Positions 32,888-41,379 of a stretch of 64,000 bases of DNA are shown here, one piece after another. The DNA is taken from positions 21,903-85,902 of IMG/VR virus record IMGVR_UViG_3300030329_004314; one strand, written 5' to 3'. How positions within the stretch are numbered: position 1 is the stretch's first letter; the number at the start of each line of letters is the position of its first letter. The position numbers were made by a program, and so were the translations under genes. The DNA comes from a virus. The notes beneath the pieces are model-generated. The model was not told the origin of the DNA and searched no databases. It saw only the letters and a program-made list of their open reading frames with translations.

Positions 32888-33181
32888 TTATTGTCTTTCT
32901 ATAGAATCTAATTTTTCCCTGAGCTTCGCTATCTCAACATTCAATTCGTTCAACACTGCTGTATTAGCACTAAGATTCAATCTTACTTCGTTCAATGTTG
33001 CGCGAACTAGCTCTTTATCAATAACGTAAGGAGATTCCTTTTGAATCATTTCCGATACTTTATTTTCCGTAACGTATGCCTTTGCCTCAACCAGCCAAAA
33101 CCCAACCATTAGGACGATACAGCTTATCGCAGTCACAGTTGTTGTTTTCCAAATGGTTTCTTTATCAGACTTATCACCCAT
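32888..33181 (-). CDS. Membrane-anchored coiled-coil protein
   Basis: A 97-residue protein. One transmembrane segment lies at about residues 13-31 (TTVTAISCIVLMVGFWLVEA); the rest is an amphipathic coiled coil (NTAVLNELNVEIAKLREKLD). It faces a holin-like gene and a virion-like gene, a context that would fit a lysis (spanin-like) or virion-membrane role, but no lipobox or signal cleavage site is seen. Function unknown. Confidence 0.6.
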   Translation of the reverse strand: MGDKSDKETIWKTTTVTAISCIVLMVGFWLVEAKAYVTENKVSEMIQKESPYVIDKELVRATLNEVRLNLSANTAVLNELNVEIAKLREKLDSIERQ

Positions 33182-33206
33182 GTCGATCCCCTCTGTGAGA
33201 AGAATA

Positions 33207-33232
33207 CCGCCGCACCCTTTCGGGTGCGACGG
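33207..33232 (-). terminator. Hairpin terminator after the virion-like gene
   Basis: CCGCCGCACCC (33207-33217), loop TTTC and GGGTGCGACGG (33222-33232) make an 11-bp GC-rich stem with one G-T pair. The minus-strand tail TATTCTTCTC is only moderately T-rich. Placed between the virion-like gene and the next gene. Confidence 0.7.
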
Positions 33233-33248
33233 ATTATTCTAATTCAAA

Positions 33249-33977
33249 CTAACCTACCAAGCTGGAGCTTGCTTTGCTGCGATCAGTACCTTCGTACTCA
33301 TCTCTGGTCGCACCAGTGGTGTTACCAACAACTGCACCTGATTCGCTACCAGTTGGGAATGCTTTACCTTCGTGATAGGTAAGCTGACCCGGAATAGCGT
33401 AAACAGAAGTATCTCCAACTTGAACTGCGTAGTCATAAATACTTCCAGCAATTTTGTGGAAGGAACTACCCAGAGCAGCAGGGGCTTCTGCGGCGTTTGA
33501 AGCATCAACCCAGTTATGTCTTGAACCAGATGTACCAGTCCAAGAGAACTGATTTGCTCTCCATTTAGTAAGAGTCTTAGCACCAACAGGAGTTGGGTTT
33601 CTTTCCGTAGTACCATCAGCTACAGCATAAGTTGCCGAAGCCATATACATGGCACTGTTTGCAGATCCACCACTTACTCCAGCGAGAATAGTTGGTAATC
33701 TCAACATAACGAATCCAGTGTCTGTCTTTGAACGAGACGTAGTCACATGTGGATTGTGAGCGAAATTACCACCACTCACAGCCTTAGAAGCGGTAGCAGC
33801 AGTTGCTCCTTCTCTTGGGCTGTTACTGTGAGAAGTATCTATTGTTCTACCCGGAGTAATAGACTTAGTAATCTGATTTGTGCTGTCAATGTTTCCTGCG
33901 TGGAAAATTGTTCCACCATTATTAACATCGTTAGCTGGTGTATTAGCAAGATGGTTATTGCCTACTGGGACTGCCAT
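33249..33977 (-). CDS. Putative virion structural protein
   Basis: A 242-residue protein rich in Ala, Gly, Ser, Thr and Asn, with no cysteine (VGNNHLANTPANDVNNGGTI, FVMLRLPTILAGVSGGSANS, GVSGGS, SYVQVGD-like repeats). This composition is typical of abundant capsid or decoration proteins. ATG 33977 follows a full GGAGG with ideal spacing; the track-style upstream ATG would use that site as codons. A strong late-type promoter motif and a terminator frame it, so it is probably highly expressed alone. Exact role not recognised. Confidence 0.6.
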   Translation of the reverse strand: MAVPVGNNHLANTPANDVNNGGTIFHAGNIDSTNQITKSITPGRTIDTSHSNSPREGATAATASKAVSGGNFAHNPHVTTSRSKTDTGFVMLRLPTILAGVSGGSANSAMYMASATYAVADGTTERNPTPVGAKTLTKWRANQFSWTGTSGSRHNWVDASNAAEAPAALGSSFHKIAGSIYDYAVQVGDTSVYAIPGQLTYHEGKAFPTGSESGAVVGNTTGATRDEYEGTDRSKASSSLVG

Positions 33978-34049
33978 AATTAAAACCTCCATAAATGGAA
34001 CGTGTACATCCTAGCAAGATCCTAAAATAAATTCCTATGTCCCGGCAAC

Positions 34050-34063
34050 ATATAATACACCAG
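34050..34063 (-). promoter_or_regulatory. Late-promoter-like motif
   Basis: On the minus strand CTGGTGTATTATAT lies about 70 bases before the virion-like start. The core TGGTGTATTATAT recurs before the metalloprotease gene at 46.27 kb. Its role as a late promoter is inferred from its position. Confidence 0.5.
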
Positions 34064-34074
34064 AAAAATGCCGA

Positions 34075-34533
34075 TTAATTTTCAGAATTAAAATTTATCA
34101 TTTTGTCTAATATCGTGTTTGACGCTTCATTCTCATGCTTCTTGACTTTATCATTTATCTCTTTTCTGACTTTAGAAGCTTCAAATAATCCAGTCATAGG
34201 TATACCTATTCGTAACCGATACCTAGAATACACGTCTAATGTTTCTACGCCAGAAATTTTACTGATTATATCGACTATTTTTTCTGTAATGTCAAAATTA
34301 GTATGCATTAGCCAAAAGTTAAACTTTTCGCATAACAATGCCTCATCTGATATAGAGTATAGTCCAAGTGGAGTGTGAATTAGTTTTGAAGAGCCAATAT
34401 CAAACTCATCACTAATTTCAGAAAACAAGTCTTCTCCAAATTGTTCCTCTTCATCAGACGAAGAATTTACAACTTTGGTTACATTTCCAAAAAGAGGATC
34501 GTTCCACTTCTCCCATATTATCTCTTTAGCCAC
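34075..34533 (-). CDS. Unknown conserved-looking protein
   Basis: A 152-residue protein if started at GTG 34533 (MAKEIIWEKWNDPLFGN), which overlaps the previous stop by eight bases; ATG 34566 is the alternative. Segments KLIHTPLGLYSISDEALLCE and VYSRYRLRIGIPMTGLFEAS look conserved in pattern and could belong to a baseplate or T4-like conserved protein. No firm family. Confidence 0.55.
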   Translation of the reverse strand: MAKEIIWEKWNDPLFGNVTKVVNSSSDEEEQFGEDLFSEISDEFDIGSSKLIHTPLGLYSISDEALLCEKFNFWLMHTNFDITEKIVDIISKISGVETLDVYSRYRLRIGIPMTGLFEASKVRKEINDKVKKHENEASNTILDKMINFNSEN

Positions 34534-34867
34534 CGATATCACCAGCTTTTCTAAACTCAAATACATTGATAGGAGAGACGTATGGGTCTTTTTCTTTGTC
34601 TGAGATTATACGTCGCTTCCATTTAGTCATAATTTTTTTAACTGTAGTTTCTGTATTGTTGGTAATTCCATATGAAATCATGGACTTAGCTGTATCTTCA
34701 ATAAATGAACCATTGGAAATAGAATGAAGCATATTAGAAATGTCTTCACATACTTTTTCATCTCCAAAGTATGGACTTATATTAGTTTTTACATATATAC
34801 AATCTTCATCATGGTCATATTCGTATTTTACATATGATCTCATGCTAGTTTCAAATTCGTCAATCAT
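34526..34867 (-). CDS. Unknown protein
   Basis: A 113-residue protein (MIDEFETSMRSYVKYEYDHD, then DISNMLHSISNGSFIEDTAK and a basic TKWKRRIISDKEKDPYVSP). ATG 34867 overlaps the preceding stop (ATGA). The three genes from 34.1 to 35.2 kb form a coupled set. No family recognised. Confidence 0.58.
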   Translation of the reverse strand: MIDEFETSMRSYVKYEYDHDEDCIYVKTNISPYFGDEKVCEDISNMLHSISNGSFIEDTAKSMISYGITNNTETTVKKIMTKWKRRIISDKEKDPYVSPINVFEFRKAGDIGG

Positions 34868-35244
34868 GATACAAAACAAGCCTTTCTACAAACAGTGAGG
34901 TGGGGAACAGAGGTGTCTGCCTCTAATTCTCTAATATTTTTCCAAACCATTCCCTCCTCAAGATTATTCATTATTGGAGGAAGTTTAACTCTAAAGGTTA
35001 GATAGACAGTCTTTTCTTCTGCCACGATCATTTCTACAAAACCTATGTTTTCAACAGACAGCCATCTTATTTCACAAAGTGTATACTTTCTTGCAATTGA
35101 TAATGCTAATTGTTCAGATTCTTTCTCGTTATCAACATCGCAAGTGGGTATTAAAAACACACCATCTTCTTCTACAAATCCGCATTCTTCTGGTTGTTTC
35201 TCTGCTGACCATTTTACAAAGACAACTGCTATTTTAACTTTCAC
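34864..35244 (-). CDS. Unknown beta-rich protein
   Basis: A 126-residue protein (KIAVVFVKWSAEKQPEECGF, FLIPTCDVDNEKESEQLALS, YLTFRVKLPPIMNNLEEGMV). The strand pattern is vaguely Nudix-like, but the Nudix box (GX5EX7REUXEEXGU) is absent. No function assigned. It overlaps the exostosin-like gene by 11 bases. Confidence 0.58.
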   Translation of the reverse strand: MKVKIAVVFVKWSAEKQPEECGFVEEDGVFLIPTCDVDNEKESEQLALSIARKYTLCEIRWLSVENIGFVEMIVAEEKTVYLTFRVKLPPIMNNLEEGMVWKNIRELEADTSVPHLTVCRKACFVS

Positions 35245-36196
35245 TAAACACTTTCCCCCAATAGCTCAATTTTAATTTTTCTATAGTAGACCAGTCTGGA
35301 AATCCATTCATTATCAATTCATATTGTTCATCAAGAAAATCTTTTGTAATACAATACATGTTCTCAACTATTAGAATTGGAAGATCAGAAAAAGACTCTG
35401 AAACATAACTTCTTTCAACAATAGGAATAGTACCAAGGGCTAATGCTTCCCAAGTTCTAAAGCAATCTATCCCGTTTCCATTTGGACAGAGGACAAACTT
35501 GTGAGAAGATAATTCATTCAAATAAGTTTCGTTATCTTTAGCTTCATCTACATATGTACAAAACGAAAAGTTTGAGTCTCTGTAAAAACTTTTTATATTC
35601 AGTCTTTCTACAGTATATGTTTGAAAGTTTACATACAGAGACTTATCTTGTCTCTTTTCTGTAAGATTAATATTGTCCAGTATTTCATATGACCAGCTAG
35701 GTATTCCAAAAGGTATGCACTCAATCTTAGGATGCTTGCACATCATATTGACAGTAAACCATTTTCTGATGTTACTAGGAATATCTGAAAACGTAGACTT
35801 TGTATAACTATCACATTTGACTGAGAAAAGATCTGATTGATTACAGTTCTCTACATCGCATCTTGGGGGAACAATAAAGTGTCTATAGCCTAACTGAGAC
35901 AAGTCTACAGTATGATCATACGGAATACTTTTGATCGCTTTGTGCATGTCCATCCATACCGAATGTTCATGTTGGTAAGCAATACCAAAGTCGCTTCTAG
36001 GACTAACAATTACATATTCTCTTCCATTGTCGCCACATCTGTTAAAAAATTCAGATATTTCATCATTGTGGACTTGTACAATTCCAGAATCAGGAACATG
36101 TTTTAGGTTGTCGTACTTGTATTCATCATCACAATATTTGATATATGATTGTGATTCAAGACAATCAGACGATGGAATTATCAGTTTCTTTTCCAT
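35234..36196 (-). CDS. Exostosin-like (GT47-type) glycosyltransferase
   Basis: A 320-residue GT-B enzyme. The C-terminal half has the exostosin core: SLYVNFQTYTVERLNIKSFY, SSHKFVLCPNGNGIDCFRTW and EALALGTIPIVERSYV (about residues 242-275), where donor binding occurs. The N-terminal half (REYVIVSPRSDFGIAYQHEH) is acceptor-specific. Exostosin-family enzymes transfer uronic acid, xylose, arabinose or galactose. It has no membrane anchor, unlike animal relatives. The end overlaps the preceding reading frame by 32 bases. Confidence 0.8.
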   Translation of the reverse strand: MEKKLIIPSSDCLESQSYIKYCDDEYKYDNLKHVPDSGIVQVHNDEISEFFNRCGDNGREYVIVSPRSDFGIAYQHEHSVWMDMHKAIKSIPYDHTVDLSQLGYRHFIVPPRCDVENCNQSDLFSVKCDSYTKSTFSDIPSNIRKWFTVNMMCKHPKIECIPFGIPSWSYEILDNINLTEKRQDKSLYVNFQTYTVERLNIKSFYRDSNFSFCTYVDEAKDNETYLNELSSHKFVLCPNGNGIDCFRTWEALALGTIPIVERSYVSESFSDLPILIVENMYCITKDFLDEQYELIMNGFPDWSTIEKLKLSYWGKVFSES

Positions 36197-36401
36197 AATG
36201 TTTTTTCAACACCTCTATCCTGTCCGTTGCGTCTACCAACATGTCTAAAGCTTGGTCTAGGTTTTCGTGATAGTCTACAGTAGAGTGATCACCAATGCCA
36301 ACTCCATTATTCAATAAAAGCTCAAAAGAAAGATGTGCCTTATTTTTATCTGAAATAGCCTTATTCCATAGGTAGTCTAAAGAATGTTTTCTAATTGACA
36401 T
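36165..36401 (-). CDS. Small unknown protein
   Basis: A 78-residue helical protein (MSIRKHSLDYLWNKAISDKN, then NLDQALDMLVDATDRIEVLK). It follows a small membrane-protein gene with an 11-base overlap. No family recognised. Confidence 0.58.
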   Translation of the reverse strand: MSIRKHSLDYLWNKAISDKNKAHLSFELLLNNGVGIGDHSTVDYHENLDQALDMLVDATDRIEVLKKHYGKETDNSIV

Positions 36402-36516
36402 TTTTATTCCTTCTATTTATCACTTTTTTTTCCTCTCTTTTTAGTAGAAACATAGCAGACAAAGCCACAAAAATTTCTATAGACCAAGCTAAAAGTCCAG
36501 CTAGTATGGCTTCCAC
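36391..36516 (-). CDS. Small single-pass membrane protein
   Basis: A 41-residue ORF with GTG start (VEAILAGLLAWSIEIFVALS then AMFLLKREEKKVINRRNKN). Residues 3-24 are transmembrane, the tail is basic. GGAGGGG lies six bases before the GTG, and the GTG overlaps the previous stop (TAGTG). Function unknown. Confidence 0.6.
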   Translation of the reverse strand: MEAILAGLLAWSIEIFVALSAMFLLKREEKKVINRRNKNVN

Positions 36517-37571
36517 TACAGCCCCTCCATAACTTTTTGTGCAGAATTAGTCCATGAAAAATTTTCTGCTGTCAAACGGCCTTCTTCATTATATGTCTTG
36601 CCTGATTGAACCTTGTCATGAACAGTTCTCATTATATCAACCATTTCATCAATATGTCTATCTTCTATTTTTGCCCAGTTTCCTTGTCCATTGAACCATA
36701 TTCCATCAAATGCCTTTTCTGTTTTTTGTATATCAACTAGATGGCAATTGTCTTGATTGCAAAATTCTGTGTGGGCAGAGTAGTTAGTAGATATTACATG
36801 CTTTCCACAAGACATCATCTCTAGAAGCTCAAGATTCCAGCCCTCTGCTCTTGAAGGGAATAAGCCACAATGCGAGTCACCCATTATTCTTGATAGTTCT
36901 TCATGAGTTTCTACACGAGGAATAATTTTTACTTTGTCTCCTAGTTTTGAACCTCTATAAAATCTCTGCCAGTTATGTGTTTGTTCATCACTAAGAAATG
37001 GGTTGCTGTTCATCATCCATAATTGAACATTATCTTTTTTGGTAAAGGCTTTATTAAATATCTTAGCAATAATATCGTGTCCTTTTCTCTTTTCCCACTT
37101 ACCAATATTTATAAACACAGTATCTGACTGATTAGACTCTTGAACAGAGAATACGTTTGAGTCAACGCCAAGAGGGGCGACACTAACATCCATGTCTGGG
37201 ATGTGGTTTAATATTATTGACTTCGCCCATTCTGAGCAAACGATTATAGAATCTAACTGTGACAGGTGATGCATCTCTTGTGTTGAGAACTTATCTAACT
37301 CAAATATAGGAAAGCCTACACGTTTTCCTCTTCCGACATGCATTGCCATATCATGCTGATGCCAAAGTCTCAAGCTAACAGCATCAGGATTAAAAAGCTT
37401 TTGATTTTCTATGTAATGAGCAACAGATTCAGCATCTGCCTTACTATCTACTTCAGGACTTCCTATTGGAAAATAACAAACATCTGCCATTACTCCCAAC
37501 TTTTTTAATATATTCCATCCTGCTACTCCATATCCCAAACTATTAACGGGGGAAATGTAATTGATATCCAT
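36516..37571 (-). CDS. GT4 family glycosyltransferase
   Basis: A 351-residue GT-B enzyme. The second fold starts VFINIGKWEKRKGHDIIAKI and holds EGWNLELLEMMSCGKHVI, followed by NYSAHTEFC, the usual GT4 donor site (about residues 238-265). The N-terminus (MDINYISPVNSLGYGVAGWN) fits a GT4 acceptor domain. ATG 37571 is preferred (TTAGGA upstream); ATG 37604 adds 11 residues. The acceptor is unknown. Confidence 0.86.
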   Translation of the reverse strand: MDINYISPVNSLGYGVAGWNILKKLGVMADVCYFPIGSPEVDSKADAESVAHYIENQKLFNPDAVSLRLWHQHDMAMHVGRGKRVGFPIFELDKFSTQEMHHLSQLDSIIVCSEWAKSIILNHIPDMDVSVAPLGVDSNVFSVQESNQSDTVFINIGKWEKRKGHDIIAKIFNKAFTKKDNVQLWMMNSNPFLSDEQTHNWQRFYRGSKLGDKVKIIPRVETHEELSRIMGDSHCGLFPSRAEGWNLELLEMMSCGKHVISTNYSAHTEFCNQDNCHLVDIQKTEKAFDGIWFNGQGNWAKIEDRHIDEMVDIMRTVHDKVQSGKTYNEEGRLTAENFSWTNSAQKVMEGL

Positions 37572-37585
37572 CCTTATTCCTAAAT

Positions 37586-37861
37586 CTACATTCTTTGATT
37601 CCATCTATTTTTGGCATCATCAAAGCTACTACAGTCCTCAGTCATGCACCCACAGTCTTCACACTCATACCAATAGTAAGGATTAACACCCCATGTGCTT
37701 GCCTGCGCCATCGCTGATCCTCCACAAAAAGGACACGGCAAGAGGGATTCCCCCGTAAACTTTGACACTTGGATGTCATGCCTGCCACACTTTATGCACC
37801 ATATTGGTTTGTTGTCTGCATTTACGATTCTACTGCAACAACTAAGTATATATCTGTCCAT
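37586..37861 (-). CDS. Lar-like restriction alleviation zinc protein
   Basis: A 91-residue protein. The C-terminal part matches the Lar family of phage and prophage antirestriction proteins: LPCPFCGGSAMAQ, WYECEDCGCMTEDC and FDDAKNRWNQR. The first 40 residues add another CC...CIKCGRHD zinc site. Family members relieve type I restriction by an unclear route. Zinc-binding is confident; anti-restriction activity is family inference. Confidence 0.75.
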   Translation of the reverse strand: MDRYILSCCSRIVNADNKPIWCIKCGRHDIQVSKFTGESLLPCPFCGGSAMAQASTWGVNPYYWYECEDCGCMTEDCSSFDDAKNRWNQRM

Positions 37862-37873
37862 AGTCTAGCGTCT

Positions 37874-38884
37874 TTACCACATTTTGCATGACCAATATCT
37901 TGGCGTTGTTTTGTCCTTAGCCGTATCGCATTTGTGTCTGGCACGAAAACTTTTTCTTCTAGCGGGGTTATCTCTTTTTATTTCCATGTTTGGATCGCCA
38001 AAGTTGACTTTAATAACATTGCCTTTTTGGTTTTTAACATACACAGAAAACTTTTTTGGCCCATCTGGAGTTCTAAAAGGTTTATTAAGAGTTACTTTTC
38101 TTCCTTGATATTCAGCGGCTTTGCCTTTGTATCGCAAGGTAACTCCGTCTTTCTTATAAACGCCTCTTCTTACATATGTAAATATTTCTCCAGTTTTAGG
38201 ATGCTCATACTTGTAGTCGCCTTTTGCTTCTTTAGACTTTTTAGGAGAGTGCTTTTCATACCAATCTTTAAATTCTTTCATGTTTTTTCCGGGCATATAA
38301 ATTGTTTTGCCGTCTCCAGTTTTATGTGGATGAGCAAAAGGCTTTAGACCTATTTCTTTAGCCATCTTGATTGCTTTTTCTTCGGAATCAAAAGCATACT
38401 TTTCCATTGGGCCAGCATCATGAGACATGTCTTTATACATGTAGCCTTTACCTGTTGGTTTTTGTGCCTTCTTCCAAGACTCAGGGTCTGGTCTATCAGG
38501 ATCTCCCGGCTTTGCGGGCTTATATTTTTTGCCTTCTCTTTCTTTCTTCTTTCTTATATTGTCCCAGAGTCCGGGCTTTGCTTCTGCAATATCCCATTCT
38601 TCTGTTTCTTCTCCGAAGTCTACATAATCTGAATCTTCTGGAACAACAAAATTTTCAGCAGTAATATCTTCTGTGTAACCAATTGTATTGCAGAACTGAT
38701 CCGCTGCCTGCATATACTTATCTTTATTATCAAACATATATTCACCGTCTCCGTCACTATTAAATTGGCTGTAGCAAAAAGCTAATCTTTGTTCGTTTTC
38801 TGGAAAAGTTTCCTTAGACTTAGGATCTGACATACATCTTGAAACAAAATCCCTTTGACTTTCCCCTGATTTTGGTGAAGGCAT
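37874..38884 (-). CDS. Putative virion/head-associated protein
   Basis: A 336-residue, lysine-rich protein. The N-terminus (MPSPKSGESQRDFVSRCMSD, then RLAFCYSQF) and the C-terminus (RRKSFRARHKCDTAKDKTTP, RYWSCKMW) both match short motifs that recur in large-phage head-maturation or scaffold-associated proteins. The middle (YKYEHPKTGEIFTYVRRGVY) is beta-rich. ATG 38884 follows GGGG and gives the motif start; the upstream ATG at 38944 adds 20 basic residues. Exact virion role is inference. Confidence 0.6.
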   Translation of the reverse strand: MPSPKSGESQRDFVSRCMSDPKSKETFPENEQRLAFCYSQFNSDGDGEYMFDNKDKYMQAADQFCNTIGYTEDITAENFVVPEDSDYVDFGEETEEWDIAEAKPGLWDNIRKKKEREGKKYKPAKPGDPDRPDPESWKKAQKPTGKGYMYKDMSHDAGPMEKYAFDSEEKAIKMAKEIGLKPFAHPHKTGDGKTIYMPGKNMKEFKDWYEKHSPKKSKEAKGDYKYEHPKTGEIFTYVRRGVYKKDGVTLRYKGKAAEYQGRKVTLNKPFRTPDGPKKFSVYVKNQKGNVIKVNFGDPNMEIKRDNPARRKSFRARHKCDTAKDKTTPRYWSCKMW

Positions 38885-38940
38885 TTCAGTTACCCCTTTT
38901 TTTTTACTAATGTATTTATTTTTGGATTTTTGAAGAGATA

Positions 38941-39339
38941 TCAATAGTCCCTATATATTAACAATGTAATATGATAATAATCTAGCTCGACTTTTACTTG
39001 GATCTTGTTTATCGCTGATTTTGCTGCGGAAACATACTTTTCATCAGTTTTATCTCTTACTATTAATAATACACCGGGAGGCCTATTAGTTAGCCTAGAA
39101 TAATGTGCTGCTTGTCCTACAGCTTCATACCATTTTTTAGCGAAGTCAACTTCGATAGCTAGGCAATCAGTAAGTATATCTACCCTTGTCCCATCAGGAA
39201 GCCTATACTCAACTTCTCCCTGCAATATTTGGTTGCAATGTAATTGATACTCTCTCTCTGTACGAAGCCCTTCATGAACAATCTTTTCTATTTGAGGGTG
39301 CTTTCTACCCCATAAGAAGCTGATGACTTTGTTTAACAT
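38941..39339 (-). CDS. PD-(D/E)XK-like nuclease
   Basis: A 132-residue protein. EYRLPDGTRVDILTDCLAIE then VDFAKKWYEAVGQAAHYSRL (about residues 43-82) gives the D...ExD-x-K core and a GQAxxY helix typical of small PD-(D/E)XK nucleases. The N-terminal REYQLHCNQ may contribute the first acidic helix. Context is GT and virion genes rather than replication. Function unproven. Confidence 0.62.
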   Translation of the reverse strand: MLNKVISFLWGRKHPQIEKIVHEGLRTEREYQLHCNQILQGEVEYRLPDGTRVDILTDCLAIEVDFAKKWYEAVGQAAHYSRLTNRPPGVLLIVRDKTDEKYVSAAKSAINKIQVKVELDYYHITLLIYRDY

Positions 39340-40609
39340 TTATCTTATCTCTCACTAGATTCATACACTTTATCTTGTTTTCTACGCCAACAGTCCAATT
39401 TCCATGATGCAATATCGCTTTTTTTTCTGGAGATATATCTTCTCCAGACCATGCTTTTCGATTATTGGAATATCCAATTGTATAGTATCTCTTTGGGCAT
39501 AAGGAGACACTTGTTATATATTCATCTTTAAGTTGATTAAATGCTTCCTGATCATGCATATATTTATCAACATCTGAAAGCATATGCTTAAATAGTCTCA
39601 TATTTTTATCATTATTCTTAAATATAAAAAACCCTAAACATATCGTGTCTGGTTCACAGTCTAGTTGTCCTGCAAAATCATTGTCTCCCAGACAACAGTA
39701 AAGATCTTTGATGAATGGAGAAAAGTATTGCACATCTGGGTCAGACCATATGATGTAGTCTGAATCATCATTCTCCATAGTCTTTATAGTCCATTCCCAT
39801 TTGTCCTTCATTGTTTGGTTGAATCCAGTAGAAGGCGGTTTTCTAGCGTCTCCCCAGCTTCCTTCTGGGTCTCTTTGAGGAGTTACTGTCACCACTATGT
39901 CATCACAACTCCACCCACAGTCTGTAACAGATGGAAAAAAGTATTCATCATAAAATCTTTTGTGAGTACCCGTATAAAACGTGTACATGGTAATTTTTTT
40001 ACTTTTTAAATCATGAATTGGCTTGAGGTGACACGGCTCTGGAAACTTTCTCTTTCCATCAACGGTAGAATGCTGTGAGGAAGTCCTGAAAGGGGTAGTA
40101 TGTAAATGATTGGCGATAATATCTAAACATGGATTGCTTACGTTATAACCTGAGCTTTCAAGTTCTTGCGCAAATACGTTATCGCATCCTCGCTGACCAA
40201 GACAAAATGCTCCATTGATTCCTTTTTTTACTGCACCTTTGACTATCCATGTGTCCTGAGATCTAGATTGACTTTTAACTACATGAGCATCTAAAAACTT
40301 TGACTCTAATGTGCCTTTAGGTAGATCCCATCTACTCAACGCATAAGCATCGTCGTCTCCCATATGACGACACAAATCAATTGACTCATCAAAAAAAATA
40401 TCTGCATTAGATAGAATATTAATATCATCAGGAAAAATTTTTGTAAATTCGATGAATCTTCCATAAGTCAGCATCCCATTTTCAGTATTTATAATAAATA
40501 TGTTATCTATATATCTATTATAAGTGTTGAGGAGAAGGCACTTTTCATACTCTTTGTTTCTTACAGAATTATTTGTCTTTACATTTTGTACAAACAGGTT
40601 AATATTCAT
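39305..40609 (-). CDS. Two-domain glycosyltransferase
   Basis: A 434-residue protein with two GT-A-type domains. Domain 1 (about residues 1-190) has TYGRFIEFTKIFPDDINILS followed by NADIFFDESI and ends near HLHTTPF. Domain 2 (about 205-434) has MYTFYTGTHKRFYDEYFFPS, DYIIWSDPDVQYFSPF (donor DxD), GQLDCEPDTICLGFFIFKNN, DQEAFNQL and a late ILHHGNW, as in GT77-like and related families. A gene fusion of two transferases is the simplest reading. It overlaps both neighbouring genes. Confidence 0.72.
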   Translation of the reverse strand: MNINLFVQNVKTNNSVRNKEYEKCLLLNTYNRYIDNIFIINTENGMLTYGRFIEFTKIFPDDINILSNADIFFDESIDLCRHMGDDDAYALSRWDLPKGTLESKFLDAHVVKSQSRSQDTWIVKGAVKKGINGAFCLGQRGCDNVFAQELESSGYNVSNPCLDIIANHLHTTPFRTSSQHSTVDGKRKFPEPCHLKPIHDLKSKKITMYTFYTGTHKRFYDEYFFPSVTDCGWSCDDIVVTVTPQRDPEGSWGDARKPPSTGFNQTMKDKWEWTIKTMENDDSDYIIWSDPDVQYFSPFIKDLYCCLGDNDFAGQLDCEPDTICLGFFIFKNNDKNMRLFKHMLSDVDKYMHDQEAFNQLKDEYITSVSLCPKRYYTIGYSNNRKAWSGEDISPEKKAILHHGNWTVGVENKIKCMNLVRDKINVKQSHQLLMG

Positions 40610-41379
40610 TTGCTTATATCCTTCAAGTGATCCACATACGCTTGAATATAGTGGTCTGGAAAAACCTCTCTTGGGTTTTCTAATATTCTGTAGTCCTTGT
40701 CTATTTCCCCCAGTAGATGACTTGGCAACCTAGATGTTTTGTGACCATAAAAGTCATGAAGATGAATATGGCAAATTTTAGGCTCATAGAACCTTCTCTT
40801 TGTTGGGTTTACAGAGCAGTCTTGAGTCTTGTTTGTTTTATGCTTGCTTCTCCATCCCTGTTTGTACCTCATTTTTTCTGATGACCTCCAAACTCTAATA
40901 TGTGGATCGTGCATGACGAAAGTGCTTCCGTATGCAGAATTTCTGTCCCATATATAAATAGACGGAGATATAAAAGGAAAACAACTAAGATCAACTACTT
41001 TGTCTATTTTTTCGTCAGTCATATATGTCAATATATCTTTCAGAAGCGGAGTGAAAAACTCATCAGGATCACAGCAGATAATCCACTCATTGCCCTTTTC
41101 TTCTGCCAAACTAACTCCATAGTCACGACAAGCTATCTCATTAAAGCCTCCGTTTATAACTGACTTATCAAATCCAGACCCAAAGTCTTTCCAGTGTTCA
41201 GTAACTTTAAAATACTCTCCTTCTAATTCACCAAAGTAATCTGGCCTTTTTGGATCTGTATGCAAGACAACTATATCAGTAACCCACCAGTAAGAACTCA
41301 TTGTTTTTACAGAGTCCTTGATGTAAAACCAGTCAGGTAAGCTGTTAATGTAATAAACTGTAGAAGTTACGTTTTTCAT
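40606..41379 (-). CDS. GT2/GT92-like glycosyltransferase
   Basis: A 257-residue GT-A enzyme. WFYIKDSVKTMSSYWWVTDI is followed by CRDYGVSLAEEKGNEWIICC and the donor/metal site DPDEFFTPLLKD (about residues 100-115). Further on, HIRVWRSSEKMRYKQGWRSK and HIHLHDFYGHK form acceptor-side histidines. Closest by pattern to GT2 or GT92 enzymes. It overlaps the two-domain GT by four bases. Confidence 0.76.
   Translation of the reverse strand: MKNVTSTVYYINSLPDWFYIKDSVKTMSSYWWVTDIVVLHTDPKRPDYFGELEGEYFKVTEHWKDFGSGFDKSVINGGFNEIACRDYGVSLAEEKGNEWIICCDPDEFFTPLLKDILTYMTDEKIDKVVDLSCFPFISPSIYIWDRNSAYGSTFVMHDPHIRVWRSSEKMRYKQGWRSKHKTNKTQDCSVNPTKRRFYEPKICHIHLHDFYGHKTSRLPSHLLGEIDKDYRILENPREVFPDHYIQAYVDHLKDISK

Noticed and set aside
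33254-33616. Minus-strand ORF of 120 codons in a second frame of the virion-like gene
   Set aside because: It is wholly inside the virion-like gene, starts without a Shine-Dalgarno site and has no recognisable fold.
37934-38347. Plus-strand ORF of 137 codons
   Set aside because: It runs opposite to the lysine-rich head-type gene, has no ribosome site and a Phe/Ser-rich composition typical of an antisense shadow of AAA/GAA codons.
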